64,000 nucleotides of DNA from Chondrilla cf. caribensis. Lineage: Eukaryota > Porifera > Demospongiae > Chondrillida > Chondrillidae. The notes beneath the pieces are model-generated. The model was not told the origin of the DNA. It did no database searches and worked only from the letters and a program-made list of their open reading frames with translations. The first letter of the stretch is position 1. Every line of letters begins with the position of its first letter. Below, piece by piece: positions 54,693 to 64,000 of this stretch. The stretch is taken from positions 2,746,320 through 2,810,319 of the forward strand of contig OZ026568.1 in the NCBI GenBank assembly GCA_964020155.1, given 5' to 3'. Made by a program: the position numbers and the translations under genes.

Positions 54693-55688
54693 CCACTTCA
54701 CCAAGTGCACCCTCCACGTGATGGTCATCATTGTACTATTGTTGCCTTTCACACACTCATTATATACCCAATCCGCGCTATTGTTGAAATTGTGAAATTG
54801 TTATCTACGTACATGTACACAAGAGTTATTGCACAGTATTACAAGAATGCAAATCATATTATACAGGATATTATTGACACGTATGACATTGTAATAATTG
54901 AAGTGATACGTATAATATTTTGCATGTATGTACATGTGAAAAGATATATAACATCACATGAGCAGTACAATATGCATGTACATACACTTGGATATATATT
55001 GTATATACGTAATAATCATATGCAGTATAACGTATACATTTCTAATGCTATATTATATTACTAACATTATTAAATTACAATACTATATATAATATATTAT
55101 AGATATTCAACTTGCTCAGTAAGTACCTGGGTTAGTGCATACTCCTGGTTAGTCAGTACACTTCACTCAGTCCCTAGCTCATGTACACCATGTCAACCAG
55201 TACTGATAGGAAGTACCTCTGATAAGAAGTACAGATTTGGTGTGCCCTTCAGGTACGTACTGACTGGAGTTGAACTGTATATTATTTATTACATATATGG
55301 ATATATCAAATGTTCGGACTCATACAAGTATACATGTTTAGGCTAACTTTATATAAAAAAATTCTCTCTGTATATTATAAATACATATAAATATTAATAC
55401 ATATTATATATGTATATATTGTATGTATATATCATGCATATTTATGAGATATTATTCTGTAACTAAACATATAAATTAGCACATTGTGCTGTACGGCAGA
55501 AATTAATGGAAGCTTATACATGTAGTCAACTAATGAAGTTAATATCGAAAACGAGTGCGAGCAAGCATTGCAATGTACATATTGATGTCATGTTATGAGG
55601 AATATCATGGTGAGCGTATGTGGCATAACGGTATCCACAAAATAACCTGCCTATCCACTTGCATGGTTGTGAAGTCAGCTCAATGACC
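54693..55688. other. Convergent intergenic region with one dispersed repeat
   Basis: Lies between the SLU7 stop and the stop of the lectin-like gene. AT-rich, with no gene seen. 55098-55260 holds the inverted partner of the element at 4590-4745. Confidence 0.6.
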
Positions 55689-57629
55689 TCAGTGCTGAGA
55701 AGGGGCCTCGATGCAGGCAGCAGTGACACGGCCAATACAGATTCCTCCTTGCTCGTAAGCATCAATCTTGAAGCAGTTCGTTGCAGCCTTGATGTCGCCA
55801 TAGATCTCATATTTGCGCTCATAAAAGATGAGTATTTCTTTGGCAACGTCAATGACGAATTTTTCACACTGTCCTTCAGTGCAGGCGATGAGGTCTTCAA
55901 TGAAGCGGGTCAATGCTTTAACAATAGCCGTTTGGTCACACAAGACTAGGGCATCTCTGAAGTCTGTCAAGCCCTGAGCAATGAGATGGAGTCCCTTGAT
56001 GATCTCCCTGTCTTCAAACGCAATAAAAGCCAATCGGAATGCATTTACTGTTCGGTTGCCATCTTCCACACACTTGTCAAAGTCGAAGGCCTCGACACCA
56101 AGACCCTTTGACATACCTCTGTACAGTTGGAGCCACTCAGTGTCACTAGTTGCATTGTCAACCGTTAGACTAGACTGAAGTACGTCGTCATACTCTTTGT
56201 TGACTAGATAACGGAGGTCATACTTCCCATTCGGAAGGTTGACCTCAAAATTGAGATGACCTTTGGGAACCGGATCCGCGAGTGGATTCTGGGATCCTCC
56301 AACGTATTTGAAGTCGACGTAGAAAGAGTTATTGGATCCACTGGGATAAACACCGATCCAGTCTTTGCTGGTTGCTTCGTCCAATGGGATGGACCAGCTC
56401 ACAGTGACGTTGCTGCCAAAGTGGACGGAAGTGACATTCAAAGCAAAAGATTTCGCCTGTTGATAGCTGTACACATTTCCATCAGATCCGACCGAAATTG
56501 CCTCCCACCATCCATATGGCGTGGAAATGATAGATGGGATGGTTGCATAACTGACAGTTGACCCACTCAGATGGCCTAAATCCTCCCAGTCGCTCCACTT
56601 TCTGTCCCTCTCACTCTGCCAAAGATGATACAGCTCTCCCTTGTCTCCAACAGCAAACACTTCGAGGCCAAGGTGGATATTGTGGGAACCAACTAACGGA
56701 TTGCTAGATTTCGCATCTGAAGGTACCTTTCCGCCTATTTTGGAGAACGCAAGTCCCCACGTGCATGGACCCCAGGGATTTTTGACTTTATCACATGTTG
56801 TCTGTGAGAGATGGTGCACAATGCCGTCATCGCCCCTTGCAAAGATGCCCAGTACACCATTGAAATCACTGTGGCTCATCTGCTGGGCTACAGGAGCAGA
56901 AGTGAACTTCGGCGGGAAAAGAGTGAGTTTGTGAAACTTTTCGGTGAAGCTGTTGGCACCAGTCTGCCATGTGTGTACAAGAGTACCATCTCCTACCACA
57001 GCAAATACTTCAATCCGATTGAGAAACACATTAACCGCAGCATAGGCATCATAAAGGAGAGAGCTGCTCTCCTCACCGACCACTGTCCAAGATGACCAAG
57101 GAGATTTCGGATCGGTTCCATTTCTGTGTGTGAAGTAGAAATAGGACGGCGAGGATTGAGAACGAGCAAATGCGAAAGTAACCCCGTCGAGCACGAGAAC
57201 TTGGACTGGGTCGTTACTGAACTGCTTCTCTGGCAGCCCGGAAGGGAGCTTAGTACCCCCGCCTATCTTATTCGCCGTGTATCCTACCGTTTCATCTCCG
57301 ACTACTTCATACACTTGACCATCAGACGCCATTACGAAGCAGTTGTTCGAGCTATCTCCATTTGAGGGGTTGGAAACTATGTGTAGACCTTCTGCTTCCA
57401 AACTGCTCACGGGATAAGGCACCAGTTTAGTTGATGTTGACTGATTATGAAGCCTGGCAACATAAATTGTCGCATTTCCTCCTTCAGATAAAGGTTTCCT
57501 CGCAAAAACGGTCTTGAAAGAAGATGACAAGGCTACAGCTACGCGGTCCTGAACAGGAGAGAATGTATTACACCCTCCGAATGTTGATAACAGACAAGCA
57601 AATGTAAAAAACCAGGACATCCCCGCCAT
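55689..57629 (-). CDS. Secreted PLL/tachylectin-like beta-propeller protein (646 aa, single exon)
   Basis: Start chosen at the ATG at 57629 because it begins a signal peptide (MAGMSWFFTFACLLSTFGG). A longer in-frame start at 57731 adds a non-signal stretch and is less likely. Residues ~60-390 hold repeats of the form GDGTLVHTWQ, DDGIVHHLSQ and KGELYHLWQSERDRKWSDW, the pattern of PLL-like and tachylectin-like propellers that bind sugars. Residues ~395-490 form a beta-sandwich with SKDWIGVYPSGSNNSFYV and GKYDLRYLVN, like SKICH-type folds. The last ~130 residues are helical with several Cys and match nothing I know. N-glycosylation sequons are common. Single-exon structure differs from its intron-rich neighbours. 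Probably extracellular and possibly a recognition lectin; ligand unknown. Confidence 0.72.
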   Translation of the reverse strand: MAGMSWFFTFACLLSTFGGCNTFSPVQDRVAVALSSSFKTVFARKPLSEGGNATIYVARLHNQSTSTKLVPYPVSSLEAEGLHIVSNPSNGDSSNNCFVMASDGQVYEVVGDETVGYTANKIGGGTKLPSGLPEKQFSNDPVQVLVLDGVTFAFARSQSSPSYFYFTHRNGTDPKSPWSSWTVVGEESSSLLYDAYAAVNVFLNRIEVFAVVGDGTLVHTWQTGANSFTEKFHKLTLFPPKFTSAPVAQQMSHSDFNGVLGIFARGDDGIVHHLSQTTCDKVKNPWGPCTWGLAFSKIGGKVPSDAKSSNPLVGSHNIHLGLEVFAVGDKGELYHLWQSERDRKWSDWEDLGHLSGSTVSYATIPSIISTPYGWWEAISVGSDGNVYSYQQAKSFALNVTSVHFGSNVTVSWSIPLDEATSKDWIGVYPSGSNNSFYVDFKYVGGSQNPLADPVPKGHLNFEVNLPNGKYDLRYLVNKEYDDVLQSSLTVDNATSDTEWLQLYRGMSKGLGVEAFDFDKCVEDGNRTVNAFRLAFIAFEDREIIKGLHLIAQGLTDFRDALVLCDQTAIVKALTRFIEDLIACTEGQCEKFVIDVAKEILIFYERKYEIYGDIKAATNCFKIDAYEQGGICIGRVTAACIEAPSQH

Positions 57630-58381
57630 ATTGGAGACTGTTGATTGAAAAAATGGCGGACGTTGTGGTGATAATGTGCTCGAAAAGCTCAGTTCTGTGA
57701 TGTTGTAATGTATAACGCAAATAACACCCAAATTCGGCCACGAATATAATGGGAATTCGCCTGCAACTGGAGTAGTTTTTTTTCTTTGTCATTATAGATT
57801 GGATGAGAAGGAAAACGTTAATTCCATGTCTTAAAAGTACTAAATGTTGTCAAACAGTATCGGTATAAGACACAGTTCACATAATAATTATAATACAATG
57901 TATTATTCATAATTCAATAATCAATAATGAAATTCCATTATCATAAATTTACATCAATTGAAAATGTGTTTGTACGTCAAAATGAAAGTAGGAAAAATCT
58001 TTTAGCACAAAAATAGATACCACAGATGTCAAAACAAACAGTAATTCACCACAACAAACATACAAAAAGTGGAATTAATACAGTATGAGTAACAACTGCT
58101 ACAATATTAATGTTACAAATACAAATCAATTGAACAAATACAAAGTAAATGTAATTACATCTTCATTAACAACAAAAATATTGGGATAAAAACTCAGTAA
58201 AGTATAATACTTATGTATACAACAAACATACTGTATATAAATGTGGCATCAAGGAACAGTGTTAAGGTACACAGTCAATGATAAAAATAGCTTAGTACAA
58301 TAATAATATTATGAAAGTAGTAACTGAACGTAAGTGTAATTCTTGTAGTTCTACAACAGCAACGCTGACACACACACACAG

Positions 58382-58477
<96 letters not shown>

Positions 58478-58532
58478 CACCACACAACACAAAACTGACA
58501 TCAAGGTATGTAGTAGTATAGATAAAGCAGCG
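57630..58532. other. Promoter side of the lectin-like gene and 3' side of the FRAS1/FREM-like gene
   Basis: AT-rich with no gene seen. 58371-58475 is a (CA)n microsatellite with a few interruptions. Confidence 0.6.
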
Positions 58533-61474
58533 TCAAAGGTCAGAATGTAGTCTGGTACGGCTAACTGACGGGGTGGGAGCTGAAATAGCAAGGTACTCTA
58601 AAACATGGTCGGCTAGCTCTTCACCATCCATTGTATAGTTACTCACAGGAGACGGATCAGCTATTGATCTCTCTGTGGACGTGCATACCACTCTATGGTC
58701 ATGTGTGGAGGGCTCTTCCTTTATCATGGGCAGTTGTGGGAGACTGTGGAAATTGTTCAACATCCGTCTCTTATCTCTGGTACCTTCAAGTGCCAGAGCA
58801 ATATAAAGATTGGGGTCAACACCTTTCCGTGTGATAATTTGGGCCATCTCATATTCTTCGCTGCCGGAAGGAGTAACGCGAGTTCTTATCACCCTGGTGG
58901 ATCTCTGGTATGTAGCATGACAGTCAACTGGTTCAAGAGCCTTGTTTTTCGATCTACAGTATGTACAGAGCACTACGCACACAATCACGACAGATGCTGC
59001 AATAGTCACAACCATAGTGACCACACTGGGTACCACGAACACAGCCATACTATTCCCTTCTGTAGGACCTGGAGTGCTAGGTGTGTCATAATTGATTTGT
59101 TTCAAGCTAGACTCATTGTAGTATTGACCAACCAAGGATGTATCCCCGACAAAGGTGTAGTTGGCCAAGAAGAACCATGAATCCTGTGAGGGAATAAAAT
59201 AAAACTTTGAAAGGCAATTAATACACAACCTGGTCTGCAGGGTGTCTACAACACACATAGTGCTGAACCTAGTAGAGGTTTTTCTGGGCTCATGCACACC
59301 CTAAACAGCTAAAAAACACCTTAGTCCCTGTGTTTGTGGTTTGCGGAAACATACAGGAAAATGTTTGGTGCAGGGCAACCTGAGGTAGTTGACATTGTGA
59401 TTAAAAGGTTCTCGCTGTGATTCATGGTCTGTGCTCTGTGGTAGGCTTAAGACAGTTTCCTATGCATGTACATATACTGTATATACATATATACACTGGG
59501 TGTTATATGGGTTGTGTGTTATATGAGCTATATATAACCCAAGGAATTCTATATATAAATTAATGTGTTACTTTTGTTACTTAGAGTCTACTGTTTATGC
59601 TGTGATTATAGTGCTAGTGGTAGCGACACAATGTACACAAAAGTACCTCAATCTTAAGCTTCCTTGTTTCGAATTTGATTTCAGTATAAAGCCTAGACTG
59701 GGAAAAATATTCGGAATGGGAAGTGATGGAACAGGTATTTGGTAGCAGAGCAAGTCCAGCAAGATCCTGAACAAATCAAGAAATGTAGCATGAACACAAT
59801 ACAACAGCACAAGATATTTCAAAATGGTGTCCTTAATACAGAGGTCCACTGTACACAGGTACATTTACATGCTAGTCCTAACTCACCGATACATTACGAA
59901 TGGTAGATATCTTTGATGACATACACCCATCAACCGTTTCTTTGGACCAACTGTGGCAGGCGGTCAGACCAGTTAAACACAACCTAACATTCCCCCTGAG
60001 GATGGTCCGTGGGGACACACTCAGATTTGCTATTGTGTAGTCACCTATAGGCACACCAAGAAGCAAAACCAAAGAATGAAACACACAAAATCAGTAATTT
60101 TTCACATTTTTTCAAAAACATCTCAACTGCAAGAGTGGTCTTTAGTTGGATATCCCAATGGAAATATAGGATGCATGTACGTAATAGTCAAGCAAGGATT
60201 TGAACTACATGGAGTTTAGCAATACCGGTACATTCTTTCAGTTTCTGAGGACATAACAATTCGCTAACTAAACAGGACTAATTAACACTCCCAAAACCTG
60301 TACAAGAGATAACACTGCAGTTTCAACCGGCCTGGTGCCAGCCCCCTCACCTTCCGTTCTAATTGTGAAATTTGTGGAAATGGCTATCTGGTAGCCCTGA
60401 GGATGTCTGGTGTTCTCCACCACTCTGAAGTGGAACGCTTGCGGAGAGAAGTAGCCTGAACCTGGTCCATACCTGAATGTGACGTTGTAGTTGTTGGGAA
60501 TATTCTCTGAGAAATCGTCCAAAACCCACAACTGTGTGCTGCTATTTGAATTCCTTTTCGGGGAAGCAGCCAGGTCCAGTGAGCTGGGGAGGTGACTGGA
60601 GGACCTCATGTGAGGGCGTGGCAACAACAGGAGGTTTTGAGTTGAGACGTCTGCTGGGATGACAGTTGACCTCAAAACTACTTCCAGATGAGATCTGGTG
60701 CTAGCCTTGAGTGCTAGCAGCTCCAAACGAACTGTGCTCAAGGAAGATGTGGACACCAGGGCTTCCAGTGGGTTAGGTGGAGGGTTGAGCGATTGGTCCA
60801 ACAACACGGTTTTCGTCACTTGGTCTGTTATGATATTTTTGCTGTGGTGGCCACTGAAATAAGATACGTAAAAGTTCAAATCAAATCGATTCGTCTTGTT
60901 GGAGGACCTGCGTGCATTACAGCTGTCGACAAGATCTTTCACCAAGTGCCAGCTTTCGAAGGTCCACGTACACTTATTGAGAGTGGGCGTACGTATGTTG
61001 GTGATTCGTGGTACATCTACGAAGGCCTGCCTTCCCAAGAGAGAGTGCATTCCTGGCAAGAAGTTGGAGCATTTGTGCTTGGAATTGGGAGCATTCTGTG
61101 CAGCCCGCAGACCACCATGGAACCTTGACATGGACACCAGTGGAAAAGTGTTGTTGATGTTCTGAACTGAAATAGTGATTTTTACCACTTCCTGCAGTAG
61201 AAACCAAGAGATAGGGAATACAGTAGCCGTTCTCACTCTACAACCATGGCTGCATGACTGTTTCATCTCTGATTCACTCTGAGTGTATGCTAGTACACAG
61301 ACCGTACATTTGAATTTCAGAACACTTGGACATGACAAACATGACAATCAATAATTATATATTGGACAAATACACACAATATGCGTATATGTATGTACGC
61401 ACATACAAATGTACATGTATATGCGCCCACACCCACACCCACACCACACACACACACACACACACACACGCACG

Positions 61475-61522
<48 letters not shown>

Positions 61523-61543
61523 TACACACACACAAACACACAC

Positions 61544-61617
<74 letters not shown>

Positions 61618-62259
61618 ACTGAGGGTGCAAGGACTATCCAATCATCACTGCTTTCTCCAACCTCTCGGTAGGGGCTGATTGTCACAGTTGTCCGTGGAGA
61701 TACGTCGCATTCCCTACCAGCAGACACTGCGTAAGGCTGGCTTGTCCTTGTTTGCTTGGCTCCACCCCTGTTTCCCGCAATGCTAGTGGGAGACACCACA
61801 CACCTGTAATGGTAACCAGGCTTCAGGAAGGCAGGATCCAGCATTGCCGAACTGGTTGATACCAGCCACGAGATGTACTCCACCTTGGTGAAGTTTACTC
61901 CGTCACCACTTTCCTCCCATTTGTAGCGAGTGGCAGTAATGTCGATTGTGCTGCAAAACTCCTCATAGCGACAAGTATCGTTATAGGTAGTAATGTTATC
62001 ACATGGCTGCAAATGATGAGGGAGGTAGAGAGAATGTACACTCAGGTTGTGAGATTGAAGTATATATGTATACGTACATACGTATTGTATACTGTACATA
62101 CGTATGTTTCTGAATATATGAACTACGTACATGTTCATGTATATTAGATTGCTACATGTTACACAAAATAGCACATGGATAGGTTAGCTTTGTGCACGTG
62201 TACTGTAATCATGGAGCATACAATTACATACACATGCACGCAGACACACACAGACGTGT

Positions 62260-62312
<53 letters not shown>

Positions 62313-63553
62313 CACTGTGACACATGTCAGAGGATGAGACGAGTCTGTTCCTATGACGACTGGTGCTGCCGGGAATAAAGGTCCCTTTATTTGGTAGTTC
62401 CTGATGTTGATGATCAACCAGTTAATCTCTCCAATCCTCACCTTAGGGATCTGTACGTCCCCGGATGTGGGAGCGAGTGTGAGGTTGAAACTACTGTCAT
62501 CTGTTTCATTGAGATAGGCTTTGATGACCACCCGAATTTTGGAGACATTCTGTCCACGTTCAAATAAAGCCTCTGAGTCCACCAGCTTGAAACGGTGGTT
62601 CAGAGAACCGATAGATGTAACCCTGACACGCGCGTTCACGGTGATGTCACCGGTGCGTGTTACCCTGACAACATACACCTCTTCATCGACTTTACAATTT
62701 GTAGCCGGTTCGAGCATGTCAATACGTCTGTTAGCACTGTATACAGCAGGATCAAACTGCACGACTTGTCCTGAAGTGGAAGTCAAAAGACAAGAAAAAT
62801 AAATAGGTAGCCATCAGTACCTAAAGTGTCACACAGAACTACCAGGTCACACACAGCTGTTGGACATCTACCAGGTCACACACAGCTGCTGGACATCTAC
62901 CAGGTCACACACAGCTGTTGGACATCTACCAGGCCACATACAGCTGTTGGACATCTACTAGGTCACACACAGCTGATAGGCCAAGCTTACACCTACCCTA
63001 CAAGTTTAAAACAACCACCAGTCTGTACACAGCTACTAGGCCGATAAGGATTATGATAATTTAACACATCTACTTTCTCCTCCACTTCATATTCATCCCA
63101 GCCAGTACATAGTCCTACCTCTGTTATTTGCCATAGTCAACTAAGACAGAGCCCTCAATACCTTCACCCTCATATCCACTGTACGTTTGCACTTACTATC
63201 TTCTTCGTCTGTGATATTTACAATGGCTTTGCGCAGTCCAAGTCGTACTCTGTTCACCTTTGCAGACACACCATACATCGTGACCTCAAACAGCTTCACC
63301 TCATCAAATACCTCATCATTATTGATCTCCACAGTGCAATGTGCCAAACTCTGACCTGGTTGGAAGGTGAACAAATACTCTTGGAAGGATATCACATCCT
63401 TGTAGGGCTGTTCTCCGCGATAAGGCCCTTTTTTTCCTGGTATACAGAGGAAGTCTGTACTGTTGACAAGATTCCCACTCCTCTCGGCATAGATTCTGAC
63501 TTTTCCTTCAGTTTCTTGAAATGTGAAAACTGGCTGTGAAAATCCAATTCTCA
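58533..63553 (-). CDS. FRAS1/FREM-like extracellular matrix membrane protein, 3' part
   Basis: Seven exons in frame: 63197-63553, 62316-62770, 61620-62006, 60351-61191, 59887-60044, 59647-59766 and 58533-59183 (TGA). The first two encode Calx-beta domains (GFSQPVFTFQETEGKVRIYA; VVQFDPAVYSANRRIDMLEP). Next comes the Cys-rich C-terminal region of FRAS1/FREM proteins (SSHPLTCVTPCDN, HKCSNFLPG, CTWTFESW, LNFYVSYF, GDYTIANLSV). The last exon has a transmembrane helix (VVTMVVTIAASVVIVCVVLC) after an extracellular NYTFVGDTSL stretch, then a cytoplasmic tail of about 120 residues. FRAS1/FREM proteins form a basement-membrane adhesion complex. The 5' exons lie beyond the window. Family assignment is from memory of conserved C-terminal blocks. 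Confidence 0.78.
61445..61615. repeat. Interrupted (CA)n array
   Basis: CA run with CACGCACG and AAATACAC interruptions, in an intron right beside the donor of the exon at 61620. Confidence 0.93.
62261..62309. repeat. (CA)n microsatellite
   Basis: Short CA run just past the donor of the exon at 62316. Confidence 0.92.
62840..62970. repeat. 29-bp minisatellite
   Basis: About four to five units of the form CCAGGTCACACACAGCTGTT plus GGACATCTA, intronic in the FRAS1/FREM-like gene. Confidence 0.88.
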
Positions 63554-63809
63554 CTGCAGAAAAGTAACACATGAAACAAGTAACAATGTCAATAAGTAAA
63601 TTTCAAACAACAAAATTAAGCATTCAAGTCAGTATGCGATGTATTGTACGTACATAAATATACACACATATACATTAGATACATTACACTACATAATAAG
63701 CATGTGCATACACTTGCACACATATGCAATACATGCGCATGTATGCAAAAGGTATTGATAATAGCACAGCAGCAGCTAATAAAGGTACGTATGTGTGCAC
63801 AGTACTGTA

Positions 63810-63973
63810 CAGTAATTCTTGTTAATCCACCGTACTTCATTTTCAAAAAAAAATGGTGGATTAACTGGATATTCATTGGCACTTGTACTTGTATATTACA
63901 TTGGTGCTGGGAAATTGTGGCAGATAAAAAGGTTTGGAGGATAAAGCGGTGCTGGATTAACAAGAACTCACTG
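63810..63973. mobile_element. MITE with TA target duplication, related to 51690-51845
   Basis: CAGTAATTCTTGTTAATCCA at the left is matched by an inverted right end (reverse complement CAGTGAGTTCTTGTTAATCC). TA flanks both ends. Non-coding. Confidence 0.7.
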
Positions 63974-64000
63974 TACATTAGTCAACCTATAGTCTTAATC

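Noticed and set aside
57629..57731. Longer start for the propeller protein at 57731
   Set aside because: The extra residues carry no signal sequence, whereas the ATG at 57629 begins a clear one.

Overview
This is a eukaryotic window. The genes are split into many short exons by GT..AG introns, the intergenic DNA is AT-rich, and there are very long (CA)n arrays, many small inverted-repeat elements, a Helitron and a non-LTR element. A ciliary gene (CFAP99-like), a spliceosome gene (SLU7) and a FRAS1/FREM-type matrix gene point to a ciliated animal. Death-fold (CARD) genes, a secreted lectin-like gene and the compact layout suggest a marine invertebrate, perhaps a sponge. That last step is inference.

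Layout. 269-6374 (+) is the 3' part of a CFAP99-like gene. 7013-14855 (-) is a 17-exon gene for a 1050-aa protein with a CARD, an unassigned second domain, a coiled coil, a KH domain and a C-terminal region I do not recognise. It is head-to-head with a broken SLU7 5' end: exon 1 lies at 14984 and exon 2 at 33264, and its first intron is swollen to 18 kb. That intron holds two ~2-kb direct repeats around a 13-kb core. The core carries a CCCH zinc-finger gene (-), an RPA-like OB-fold gene (+) and a Helitron Rep-helicase gene (-). At about 33520 the sequence jumps back into the CFAP99 intron and the whole block starts again: a CFAP99 remnant (33530-34546), a second CARD-KH gene (35163-45236, 1051 aa) and the complete SLU7 gene (45368-54692). 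Intron 3 of SLU7 contains a 5'-truncated LINE set between two (CA)n arrays. The right end holds a single-exon secreted beta-propeller gene (55689-57629, -) and the 3' part of a FRAS1/FREM-like gene (58533-63553, -) that runs out of the window.

Main conclusion. The window contains a tandem duplication with breakpoints in a CFAP99 intron and in SLU7 exon 2. It left two CARD-KH paralogues. All 17 exons of each join in frame, and both proteins put the KH domain at residues 606-672. Their C-terminal exons are nearly identical, while their N-terminal halves (CARD and second domain) can hardly be aligned. A CARD plus a KH domain suggests a nucleic-acid-linked signalling or immune protein family, but that function is inferred. 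No tRNA, rRNA or CRISPR array was seen.
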